Origin: a virus
Length of the DNA stretch: 37,202 bases
Reading direction: 5' to 3' (one strand)
IMG/VR virus record: IMGVR_UViG_3300027782_000178
Span: 1-37,202 of that record
Shown: piece by piece, positions 8,781 through 18,086 of the stretch
Numbering within the stretch: the stretch's first letter is position 1
How the letters are laid out: every line of letters starts with the position of its first letter
Position numbers and translations under genes: made by a program
The notes under the pieces: generated by a model
What the model saw: the letters and a program-made list of their open reading frames with translations, nothing else
Database searches by the model: none
What the model was told of the DNA's origin: nothing

Positions 8781-8957
8781 TTATGTGTTAATATTCAAAC
8801 TCAATAAGCATTCTTGTTGAGCAAAATAAAGTTTGACATAAGATTTAGAAATATTTTTTAAAACTTCAACATCTTCACAATTTTCTATTTCTCTTGAAAT
8901 TTTTTCATATTCAAAAAGTTTTGATATTGAACTGAGTTCTATCTTAGATGGATCCAT
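8781..8957 (-). CDS. Small conserved cyanophage protein, 58 aa
   Basis: Encodes MDPSKIELSSISKLFEYEKI and continues with ENCEDVEVLKNISKSYVKLY and a short hydrophobic tail (CLLSLNINT). It is mostly helical. Proteins of this type (a KIELSS-SKLFEYEKISRE core) are found next to baseplate genes in T4-like cyanophages, but I know of no assigned role. I chose the ATG at 8957 over a TTG three codons earlier (8966), because the ATG matches the usual MD start. It overlaps the upstream gene by 14 nt, in another frame. A late promoter follows immediately after the stop. Confidence 0.72.
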   Translation of the reverse strand: MDPSKIELSSISKLFEYEKISREIENCEDVEVLKNISKSYVKLYFAQQECLLSLNINT

Positions 8958-9150
8958 TTTTTTCAAGTAATTGTTTCAGTAAAGATTTTATCTCATTTAT
9001 ATCACTTTTTATGTTATCAATTTCTCTTTTTTGAGAATCTCTAGCATTTAATGAGTTAACATACTGATTATATGCAACAGAGTCGCAGTTTATAATTGCC
9101 CCAGATCCTTCATCTCTATAAAGATTTGGATGTCCTTCTACTCTTATCAT
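8944..9150 (-). CDS. Small conserved cyanophage protein with C-terminal coiled coil, 68 aa
   Basis: Begins MIRVEGHPNLYRDEGSGAII, which I recognise as a recurring small protein in T4-like cyanophages. The second half (about residues 36-64) is a heptad-like helix, IDNIKSDINEIKSLLKQLLE, suggesting oligomerisation. The start overlaps the stop of the giant DUF4815 gene (ATGA), so it is translationally coupled to it and probably equimolar or assembly-linked. It is likely a minor virion or assembly factor; no catalytic residues are seen. Confidence 0.78.
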   Translation of the reverse strand: MIRVEGHPNLYRDEGSGAIINCDSVAYNQYVNSLNARDSQKREIDNIKSDINEIKSLLKQLLEKNGSI

Positions 9151-12100
9151 CTTACTGCAATTGCTCTAAGTTCTTTAATTCTTACTGGATATGCTTGATT
9201 TGTTCCTGACATTACAATTTTAATTGCGTAACCAGTAAATAAATCTAGATTATCTGCAGTAAATTGATATTCTAAAAATTCATTATTTAAACTTGGTCTA
9301 ACAAATAGATCTGACAATCCATCATTTTTTGATGCATCTACCACAGAGTATTCATTCGTATCAGTATATTTTAAATTATTATATCCTGGGAATAATTCAA
9401 ATGCCTGAGGAACTTCGCTAGAATCAGCTCTAACTAAACTATACAGAACTCTAAAATCCGAAGAAGAATGTCTATATGCTGATAAAATAACTTTTAATGA
9501 TGATGCAGGTTGAGTTAGTGATACGAGTCTTGAAACATATGAAGATGCATGAGGATCATTTAATATTGAATTGACTCTAGAATCTGTCACATAATCCAAT
9601 ATTGGACTATCTAAACGATTATTTCTAAACTCAGTAGATGAATCCCTCAAATATATTACTGGAGATAGATATTTGAGTGAACTATTTAAAGTTATTCCTG
9701 TAGTAAATGATTTATTTCTAGGTAAATTTCCTAGATATGCAGTCTCATTTTCTTTGGAGCATACCAATCTTACAGATTCTAAAACATTCAATGTATTCAA
9801 TTGAACTGGTTCAAATCCATTATCGAGGAATGAAGTTTCATTTCCACTAGCACTAGTACCGGTAGTAGTTCTAATTTTTGCAGTAACATTTGTATTTGCT
9901 GGAGTAATAACATCATAAACTGGTACTAGTGAAGTATAAGATATATTTGATGATGCATATACGTTGGATCCACCTACAGTTGATTCATTTGTGAATGATA
10001 ATTCTGGTAATCCTGATGCATCTGCCGTTCTATTAGTACCATTTGTTGATCTATCAATTTCAATATAATAGTTATCGATTCCAATTCCCGAATCGCTAAT
10101 ATCATGAGTTGTATTAATTCTTCTTAAAGAAACCCCATTCATTTCATACTTATATACAATACTATTAATTTCATAATCCAATGGTTTAGTTAAATCAATT
10201 CCTCTAACTACGCCAATTAAAGTTCCATTACCAACATCATTATATGAAATAATTTCATTTTCAATCTTTATATATCCTAAGTTATTTCCACTAACTCTAA
10301 CTCCTTCAAAAGTATTGAAGTTTGAAGTATTTGCCACACTGACAATGGAAACATCTGTACTTAATAGTTGTGTTGAAAGTGTTGTTGCTGGAACACTTGA
10401 TTCTGCGTCACTAATGATTAATTTATTTACATTTGAGTACATTCCATGATCGAAATGATCAACTTTAATATAATTTCCAGAATTTTGATTTCCAGATTCT
10501 GTAAAACTTCTAATTGTAGTGCTTGCAAGAGAGACAATTGTTCCAGCATCATTATAATAACTTAGTCCAGCACCAACATTAAATGTTTTTCCTTGAACAC
10601 CAGAGAGATATAAAGTATCTCTACTTTCACCATTTCCAGTAATAGTAATATTTGCTCCAATACCAGTATTGGAAACTACTGTGGATGTTACGATACCAAC
10701 AACATCACCAACATCATAACCATTACCTCTATTTACAATTGTTGGGGTTCCAGTAATGACACCATTATTTGCAGTAATGTTCAATTTAAGACCAGAACCT
10801 TTTCCAATAATATTAAAGGTGTCTACCTCTGTATCAGTAACATAATTACTTCCACCAGTTGTAAGTCCTACTGTTGAAACCGAACTTCCATAACCAATAA
10901 TATATCCATAAGTACCAGATACTGAACCTGCAATTTTTCTACCTTTTGTTAATATTGATGTAAGAGTAGTTGTTGTAGTAATACCAAGAGTTGCAGTTTT
11001 TGCTAAAGTTGTTAATGGATTATTGATTAATCTTTCAACATATCCATTACTCTTATCCAATGTTGGATTATAGAAAAATGCGGTTCCTGTAGGTGATGTA
11101 AACTCTGCTTTGTAAAGTTTAAATTTAAGATCCTGATACTGATTCGCTGTCCATATTGATCCATTCTGAGATTTAAACAAACTTCCCATAGAGAATTGCT
11201 TACTATATTTTACGCTGGAAGCATCTGGCAAGGACTTAGTATTTACAGTCTTCTCATTCATTGTTGCACACCATAATTCATATTGATCACTTGTTTCTGA
11301 AATAATTACTACCGCATATTCTCTTCCTGGTGCCAGATAAATTGGTTCAGGGAAAGTAACTTTGGTAGAAGTCTCGGCATCATCAGATATATTAACTTGA
11401 TCTGGTCTCAATGTAACGTCTCTTCCAATTCTAATCCTTGTTGGAGTTCCTAACTCAACAGTTCTTATTTCTACTTTTACTGGAGCATTTCCCTCATCCT
11501 TTGATGCAAAGTACAAATCAACTGCAGTTAAGAAAGCACCGTTCACATCATCATTTGTATTTGTTGGGGAAGGTGCCTCAACATTTCCTCCAACAACAAA
11601 TGATTGTGCAAGAGGATCTACATATCTAGTTACCGTTGTTGTAGTATCAGAATTTAAATTTACATTGCTTGTATTTGTAGTTGTATTTGTAGTTGTGTTT
11701 ATATCGGTCGTTCTTATAGTCGTTGTTACTAAATTTTCCCACTGTTCAAGCATACCATCAGAACTATAATTTGATTCCGCATAAGAAATTTTATTACTTC
11801 CTGGAAGACCAAGGGCATTGGTCGAACTTGAAGTCAATTTAAAGGTTTTAGTACCAGTTTGAATTCTAACTGAAGGTGGTGGAATTGTATTTGGATCTCT
11901 TAAGAAACTTGTACCGATTAAATCTCCGTAATTATCAGTAATTAATCTAAGATCTTTAACATATGCAACTGCACCACTTGTTTTTCCAACAAGTCTCATT
12001 CCTTTTAGCAAATATCCAGAATATTTACCTTGAGCTTCTTGTGACAATGAATAGGTATCAATATTCAAAACTTTTGAAGATGAACTGTATGATGATGGTA

Positions 12101-15100
12101 ATAATTCTCCCTTAATATAAGGATTTATCATATATGTTGAAGATGGTGAACTGAATGCACCATACTTATGATTTGCAGCTGCTACACGGAATGTAATTAA
12201 ATTCTGGCCATTACTAGTTCCAATAACCTCTTCACCAACAACAAATGATCCAGAAGATCCATAATTTTCTAACGTAGTATTATTGGAAATTTCTACTAAT
12301 TTTGGAACAAAATCAACCGCACTATTTGAATCAAAAAATAGATAGAATTGTGTTGATGGTTTTAGATTTGTTACCGAAAACTCAATATTTCTAGATCTTA
12401 TAAATTTTTCTTCTGCTGAAGATATTTTTATATTTTGAATTGTAGTATCATAATCTGATATGGTGCCGTTTTTTTCAGTACTTGATGAAGTTGAAGATGA
12501 AGATGTACTTGATAGTGAGTATATTGGGTCACTAGTAGTAGTATCCTGCCAATTTCCCATACCATAAATTACTCTTTCATTAACAGTATTGGTAGAACTC
12601 TCACTCGTAGTAGTTATATTATTTGAAACATTATTTGTCAGATTTATTGCAGGCATTGCTATCGTATTTGATACATGCTTATCTGGAAGTTGTATAGTTC
12701 TAATCCAATAATCTCTATCGGGATCTAATTTAATATCTCCAATATATACAATAACATTGAATGGATTAACATTCTCAACCGATGTTGCAAAAGGTTGTTC
12801 AATCCAATCTACAGATTTATATTTTAAAGTTACTGCATTTCCAGTTTTTTGTACATTTGGATCCAATAACTCATAGTTAACTGATAAATCCAATTCATTA
12901 TCATTAATTGCAATCGCTGGTGCAAGTTGTGATTTTAAAGAATTTCTACTAATAATGGGAATTAACTCATTAGATTCATTATTGATTTGGATTGATGATA
13001 ATCTTCTGTTAATTGAAGTATAATCTTTAAAGTCATCGACAAAAAATCCCGTTTTGAATCTATTTCTACCACTGGAATCTTGAACTTGAAGTGTCTGTGT
13101 GTTTACTTCAAGTAATGATAATGATGTAACTCTTTCCAAATTGGAAACTCTTTCTTCAATTATTCCAATATCCCTCATAGTATATCTTCTATTGTCAATT
13201 GGAGTAACAATGGCATTTGATGGGTGATACAAATATGGTGGTAGTGTAATGGTTGCAATATCCATTACATCACCTTTTTTATTTGGAACTTTAGGGTTTT
13301 TTGAAGATATACCTTTTTCTAAAATAAAAGTTCCAAATTTGTCGAGATATAATTTATCCACTCTTGGTAAATAATATTCATATCCAACTAATGAACTTTC
13401 ATTTGAAGATAGGAAAACTTGTGTACCAAAAGTTCTTGAATCAAAATCAAATGGAGATTTATCTGTAGATGAAAACACAGATACTCGTGGTCTAAAATCT
13501 AAAGTATCAGAAGCTCTTATTCCTCTAGGACCAATATTTGGAATATCATTCAAAAATCTTTCTTGATCATAACTCAAAATGGTAAATACATCTCCATTAT
13601 CATTTGCTGGTACAGAATAATAATCAAATACTATTAATAATTGTTTTGAAGGATCTGGTATATTTTTATTTCTAACAAGTCTCGAATAATCATAATATTG
13701 ATCTCTCTGCCCTTTATCTAATTGATATGTATACGTAATATCTTTATAATTACCTACGGTAATTGATTGGATATTAACAGTTATATTGGATTCTTCGAAT
13801 TTTACTGTTTCTCCATCAAAAAATCTTTCTGTATTTAAATAAACAATTCCTAAAACATGGTCAAAGGGTTTAGAAACAACTCTTGCAATTGCTTTACTAC
13901 TATTTCCAATTATATTTTCGCCAATTATTGCATTAGTACTAACATTCGCACTAGATGTAAATGTAATTGTATCTAGTGATGGAGATGATGAATCATATGA
14001 TTCATAAACTGCCAAGACCTTACATACATCTGGATAGTTTAAAGATATTTGTTCATCCTGAACTCTTAATCCATAGAATTGATTATAAGTTAATCCATCA
14101 TTAATAGATGTATTAGTTACTGTTCCTGATTGTGGATTTTTTGAATAAACAACATTTAATATTTCACTTCTATTATATACCTTTTTCTTACTTTCAATAC
14201 CATTTTTGATTAATGTTACATTTACTGTGACATTAGTATCATTGTTTAATCCACTAAGTGTAACTACATTTGAATTAAGACTAAATGAATCTGATGTTAC
14301 TGTACCAATTCCCCCTCCAGAATAATGAACCGAATATCTTTCCTCATCAAATGCTGTAAAAAATGCACTAGTAATTCCAATACTATTGATATCAGTGGCA
14401 GTAAGAACTACTTTATTACTGGATATTTCTTTTCCCGTAAACTGTGCGGAAATATTCAATAAAGAATCTGAAAGATTTACTAAAGATATATTTGAGTCTG
14501 GAAGTTCTGCATATAAGTATCCTGTGGATTCATTTCTTATAATTGGGGCACCAATTTGAATATTTGGTTCAATCGTACCTCCAGGTATATCACCATCAAA
14601 AACTCCAGGAACAGAAGTAATTGATGCAACAGTCATTGATAAACCGTCAGCAGAAACAGATGTTATTCTATTGAATGTTTCTACTGAAGAACCTTGTTTT
14701 TGATATCTGATAATAGTATTTTCTCTTACACCACTGAATACATTTCCGGCAGAAGTTACGTTACTACCAGAAATAGTTACTTTGCTTACATTATTTTGGA
14801 AATTAAATCTTTCAAGAAAAGCATTTGCATTAAATTCTACATAAAGTCCGGAAATCGCAGTTGTTTGTTTTACTGATTTTATATTCTGAGTTCCATATGA
14901 CGTAATTGTTTTAATAGATGTAGAAGAATCTACACCATTTATTACCAATTGCTCTCCTTGAGAAAATTTTCCAGAAGTTTGACTTAATTGGATCGTTGTA
15001 GACCCTCCACCTACCGCAACTGCATATCCAGTAGCGCCACTACTCTTACCTTTTACATAAGATGATTTTGGAAGTTCTGTAGTTGATATAGCTTTATTTA

Positions 15101-16487
15101 AAACTAATTTTGTATAAGTTTGTATGTCATATAGACATAAATCCCATTTTGATGCATTTCCAATATATGCTGCGTCAGTTAATTTGATACTGTATACTCT
15201 AGCATCTCCGATTTTATCTCCACTACCATTTAATCTATTATATAACGCTATCTTTTCTTTTTGTTTTGGTGCTCCGGACACAGTATTAACTCTTAAAATA
15301 TTACCCATTTCAAATGGAATATTTGTTGTAGAAACTTTTTCACTATCTCTTGGTTTTTCTACATCAATAATAGTAGTTGATGTTTTATCTACATCATATC
15401 CTTTTACATATGCTTTACCTGGAGATACTTTGATTCCCATCAAATCATCCGATGGTTTATTATTTTCATCCGTAGTTTCGTTATCAAAGAATAATCCATT
15501 ACTACCTAATCTATTATTCAATGAATTGTGTACAGATACGCTAAATGGTGTTACTGCATAATCCCCAGATTCGTCATATGTTCTATCTGCCATATAATCT
15601 CTAATTAGATTATAATTGGTCTTTTGCTCAATTTTTTTAATTTTCCCATCTTGAACTCTCAGTAATTCAACAAAATCAGTATCATTAAGGATGTCATTTA
15701 ATGTCTTTTTAGTTAAAGTTAATCTAATTTCTAGTCTATCAGCACCTGGTGCTGCATAGTTTGTAAATCCTTTTGCATTGTCATACAAGGAACCATCATC
15801 TTTTGCACTAACCAATAGTTCGTCAATCTTCAATCCAACTCTATATGATGGAGTATCTGTATAATTATCTAAAATTATAGTTTGCTTGGATACATTTACA
15901 AAATAACCTCTGATAAAATATACACCATTTCCAATAGAAGCCGCAGATCCTATTGAAGTTGCATTTAATGATATTAATGATGCGAAAGGTGTACCTGCAT
16001 TAATTGTAGTATTTCCATAAATTATATTTTCTTCTGCTATTAAAGATTCTCCATCTTGAAATTGATTAAATATGAAATTATTATCAGAATCTAAGTATTT
16101 CACATATATTGTCAAGTCGGTTACATTATTTTTATCCGGTAATGCAATATATTGAATAATTGCGGTTGTTCCTGAAGATTGTCCAATTATTTTTTTACCT
16201 AAGAAATAATTAATATATACTGAAATGTCAATACCAAAATTAGTAGAATTAAGTTTTGCTGAATAGAACTGTCCATCATATGCAATATTTCCTGGAATCA
16301 CCATCGATCCTTCTTTAAACATATGACTACCAAAAGATTCTATTTGATTTTGAAGAATCGATTGGGAAGTTGTTAATTCTCTAGCTTGAACTGGTCGCCC
16401 TGGATTAAATAAAACTTTATAATAATTCTTTTCAGAATTAAAATCGTCATAATATGGACTAACATTTAAATTTGTTTTTTGTGCCAT
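9147..16487 (-). CDS. Very large DUF4815 virion protein in the gp9/gp10 position, 2446 aa
   Basis: A baseplate-peripheral or fibre-connector protein. The N-terminus (NVSPYYDDFNSEKNYYKVLF, then NPGRPVQARELTTSQSILQNQIE) is the diagnostic start of DUF4815, seen in cyanomyovirus proteins that take the place of T4 gp9/gp10. The rest is a string of beta-rich modules. These include SG-A modules (for example around residue 480 and 850-900), GGSNY and GNGY repeats near 1880-1920, and an ENEIISY-x-VVRG module near 2085. The C-terminal domain (about 2310-2446) ends PVRIKELRAIAVR. T4 gp10 is only 602 residues, so the protein is four times larger. It follows gp8 by 6 nt and is coupled to the 68-residue gene by ATGA overlap. 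Confidence 0.9.
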   Translation of the reverse strand: MAQKTNLNVSPYYDDFNSEKNYYKVLFNPGRPVQARELTTSQSILQNQIESFGSHMFKEGSMVIPGNIAYDGQFYSAKLNSTNFGIDISVYINYFLGKKIIGQSSGTTAIIQYIALPDKNNVTDLTIYVKYLDSDNNFIFNQFQDGESLIAEENIIYGNTTINAGTPFASLISLNATSIGSAASIGNGVYFIRGYFVNVSKQTIILDNYTDTPSYRVGLKIDELLVSAKDDGSLYDNAKGFTNYAAPGADRLEIRLTLTKKTLNDILNDTDFVELLRVQDGKIKKIEQKTNYNLIRDYMADRTYDESGDYAVTPFSVSVHNSLNNRLGSNGLFFDNETTDENNKPSDDLMGIKVSPGKAYVKGYDVDKTSTTIIDVEKPRDSEKVSTTNIPFEMGNILRVNTVSGAPKQKEKIALYNRLNGSGDKIGDARVYSIKLTDAAYIGNASKWDLCLYDIQTYTKLVLNKAISTTELPKSSYVKGKSSGATGYAVAVGGGSTTIQLSQTSGKFSQGEQLVINGVDSSTSIKTITSYGTQNIKSVKQTTAISGLYVEFNANAFLERFNFQNNVSKVTISGSNVTSAGNVFSGVRENTIIRYQKQGSSVETFNRITSVSADGLSMTVASITSVPGVFDGDIPGGTIEPNIQIGAPIIRNESTGYLYAELPDSNISLVNLSDSLLNISAQFTGKEISSNKVVLTATDINSIGITSAFFTAFDEERYSVHYSGGGIGTVTSDSFSLNSNVVTLSGLNNDTNVTVNVTLIKNGIESKKKVYNRSEILNVVYSKNPQSGTVTNTSINDGLTYNQFYGLRVQDEQISLNYPDVCKVLAVYESYDSSSPSLDTITFTSSANVSTNAIIGENIIGNSSKAIARVVSKPFDHVLGIVYLNTERFFDGETVKFEESNITVNIQSITVGNYKDITYTYQLDKGQRDQYYDYSRLVRNKNIPDPSKQLLIVFDYYSVPANDNGDVFTILSYDQERFLNDIPNIGPRGIRASDTLDFRPRVSVFSSTDKSPFDFDSRTFGTQVFLSSNESSLVGYEYYLPRVDKLYLDKFGTFILEKGISSKNPKVPNKKGDVMDIATITLPPYLYHPSNAIVTPIDNRRYTMRDIGIIEERVSNLERVTSLSLLEVNTQTLQVQDSSGRNRFKTGFFVDDFKDYTSINRRLSSIQINNESNELIPIISRNSLKSQLAPAIAINDNELDLSVNYELLDPNVQKTGNAVTLKYKSVDWIEQPFATSVENVNPFNVIVYIGDIKLDPDRDYWIRTIQLPDKHVSNTIAMPAINLTNNVSNNITTTSESSTNTVNERVIYGMGNWQDTTTSDPIYSLSSTSSSSTSSSTEKNGTISDYDTTIQNIKISSAEEKFIRSRNIEFSVTNLKPSTQFYLFFDSNSAVDFVPKLVEISNNTTLENYGSSGSFVVGEEVIGTSNGQNLITFRVAAANHKYGAFSSPSSTYMINPYIKGELLPSSYSSSSKVLNIDTYSLSQEAQGKYSGYLLKGMRLVGKTSGAVAYVKDLRLITDNYGDLIGTSFLRDPNTIPPPSVRIQTGTKTFKLTSSSTNALGLPGSNKISYAESNYSSDGMLEQWENLVTTTIRTTDINTTTNTTTNTSNVNLNSDTTTTVTRYVDPLAQSFVVGGNVEAPSPTNTNDDVNGAFLTAVDLYFASKDEGNAPVKVEIRTVELGTPTRIRIGRDVTLRPDQVNISDDAETSTKVTFPEPIYLAPGREYAVVIISETSDQYELWCATMNEKTVNTKSLPDASSVKYSKQFSMGSLFKSQNGSIWTANQYQDLKFKLYKAEFTSPTGTAFFYNPTLDKSNGYVERLINNPLTTLAKTATLGITTTTTLTSILTKGRKIAGSVSGTYGYIIGYGSSVSTVGLTTGGSNYVTDTEVDTFNIIGKGSGLKLNITANNGVITGTPTIVNRGNGYDVGDVVGIVTSTVVSNTGIGANITITGNGESRDTLYLSGVQGKTFNVGAGLSYYNDAGTIVSLASTTIRSFTESGNQNSGNYIKVDHFDHGMYSNVNKLIISDAESSVPATTLSTQLLSTDVSIVSVANTSNFNTFEGVRVSGNNLGYIKIENEIISYNDVGNGTLIGVVRGIDLTKPLDYEINSIVYKYEMNGVSLRRINTTHDISDSGIGIDNYYIEIDRSTNGTNRTADASGLPELSFTNESTVGGSNVYASSNISYTSLVPVYDVITPANTNVTAKIRTTTGTSASGNETSFLDNGFEPVQLNTLNVLESVRLVCSKENETAYLGNLPRNKSFTTGITLNSSLKYLSPVIYLRDSSTEFRNNRLDSPILDYVTDSRVNSILNDPHASSYVSRLVSLTQPASSLKVILSAYRHSSSDFRVLYSLVRADSSEVPQAFELFPGYNNLKYTDTNEYSVVDASKNDGLSDLFVRPSLNNEFLEYQFTADNLDLFTGYAIKIVMSGTNQAYPVRIKELRAIAVR

Positions 16488-16493
16488 TTTTCT

Positions 16494-18056
16494 TTAAAAT
16501 TCCAGGATAATTTTAATGTCTTCTTTTTGTCGTGAACTTCTAGAAACTGAAGGTCTATTATCAATGTAAATAATATCTCCCGATGATTTATTTATCTCCG
16601 GATTTGCCAATCCATTTGTAAAAGTAACACCTAAATCTATGATTTTATTTCCCACAGTAACTTTATTTGTAGGAGTAGGATTTCCAAAAGATACATCAAT
16701 AGATCCGGAAAAATTTTTAATCTGGTCTCCGGATGAACTGAATGACAATACTTTCGAATCATTGCTTACAGTATTATAATCTCTCTGGTCTCTATTGCCA
16801 GTAAATCCAAAAAATAATGATCTATCTCTATAATATTTTAAAACCTTTGTTTCACTATCATAAGAAGCAACATATCCTCTTGCAGTTCCAATTCCAGGAA
16901 CTGATTGTGTGATTTCTTGTCCAATTGTAGGAGTACCAGAAGATAATTTCATTGAATATAATGATGAATATTGATTATCCTTAAAAATATCAGTACTACC
17001 ATATGTAGTTGGATTTTTTACTATACCAATTTGTGAAAAACTAGTATCTGTTGGAAAATCTTTTGTAGAATCATCAAATCGTGCATAAATCAAAACTTTA
17101 TCAGTACCCAATTCTGTATATAAATCATATCCATGCCCTTTAGAGGGAGGAATAATTGGTATAAGTTTTGCCGGATTGGTAAGAGATGAAGGCTGAATTG
17201 GACCCAAATTAACTATACCGTAAGTATATCCACTACCTCCACTAACGACAGTGGTTGAAACTATTACACCATCTTCTGTTTCAACATAAACCTTAGCTCC
17301 CGTACCATCACCAAGAATATCACAAGTGTCACTACTATATCCTTGACCTCCATTTTCAATATAAACTTTTTTAATTTGATTATTGTAGGTACTAGAATCG
17401 CCATTTTCTTTAACTCTAGCTATTTCATCTTCTCCAAGCGTCTCAAGATCCGAGATAGGTTTATCCCAGTTATTAGGGGCAATAATATACTCTGTGGAAT
17501 CAAATTTAATTACATCTGATGGTGAAATGGTAAAAAGATATTTCCATAAATACCCATCCCCACTTTCTCCTGCAGGTTGTGGTTCCAAACCTGTAAATTT
17601 TGGTTCGTCTAAAGATCCATTAAGCGATGGATTTATACCTGAAGATCCATTATCAATGCAAATATAAACTCTATAATCGCTATTAAGGACATAATAGTTT
17701 GTATCATAAAGTCTACTTAGTTGAGTTAATGGACTTAAATTTGAACTACTATAATCATGCCTATACATTTCATATTTTGTATTGGCAGTCCATTCAATTT
17801 TTCTTATAACTCTTCTAATATTTGAACTTGTAATTCTTTTTCCAAAAATTGAGGTATCATGATAATGTGATAGATAATCTAAATTATCAACTGGTGATGG
17901 TGGATTGGCCTCCCAAGTACTAGTTCTTCCAAATCCAACTTCTGTGGGATTTGTTAATCCAAGAAAAACATAATAGGCATTTGTGGAATCTGTTACAGAG
18001 TCCACAAAATTACTTGCATTTAAAATTCTAAATTGATCTGTTACAACTGCGGACAT
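16494..18056 (-). CDS. 8: Baseplate wedge protein gp8 with inserted repeats
   Basis: A wedge component that connects gp7 and gp10-type proteins in T4. Conserved gp8 landmarks are IRRVIRKIEWTANTKYEMYR near 80-100, GDGYLWKYLFTISPSDVIKF at about 167-186 (T4 has GDGYVWEYLFEI), EYIIAPNNW, and a C-terminus with YIDNRPSVSRS and IKIILEF (T4 has YMENRP and INILFTF). It is 520 residues against 334 in T4. Part of the difference is an insertion of GGxGY repeats near 228-286 (NGGQGYSSD, SGGSGYTYG). It is preceded by a TATAAATA late promoter, with 17 nt between the motif and the ATG. Confidence 0.94.
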   Translation of the reverse strand: MSAVVTDQFRILNASNFVDSVTDSTNAYYVFLGLTNPTEVGFGRTSTWEANPPSPVDNLDYLSHYHDTSIFGKRITSSNIRRVIRKIEWTANTKYEMYRHDYSSSNLSPLTQLSRLYDTNYYVLNSDYRVYICIDNGSSGINPSLNGSLDEPKFTGLEPQPAGESGDGYLWKYLFTISPSDVIKFDSTEYIIAPNNWDKPISDLETLGEDEIARVKENGDSSTYNNQIKKVYIENGGQGYSSDTCDILGDGTGAKVYVETEDGVIVSTTVVSGGSGYTYGIVNLGPIQPSSLTNPAKLIPIIPPSKGHGYDLYTELGTDKVLIYARFDDSTKDFPTDTSFSQIGIVKNPTTYGSTDIFKDNQYSSLYSMKLSSGTPTIGQEITQSVPGIGTARGYVASYDSETKVLKYYRDRSLFFGFTGNRDQRDYNTVSNDSKVLSFSSSGDQIKNFSGSIDVSFGNPTPTNKVTVGNKIIDLGVTFTNGLANPEINKSSGDIIYIDNRPSVSRSSRQKEDIKIILEF

Positions 18057-18073
18057 ATTATTAGTTTTTTCTA

Positions 18074-18081
18074 TATTTATA
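18074..18081 (-). promoter_or_regulatory. T4-type late promoter TATAAATA upstream of gp8
   Basis: A perfect TATAAATA on the minus strand inside the 30-nt gap between the giant structural gene and gp8. It would give gp8 and the DUF4815 gene a late start independent of the 11.7-kb giant gene upstream. Confidence 0.78.
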
Positions 18082-18086
18082 ATCTA

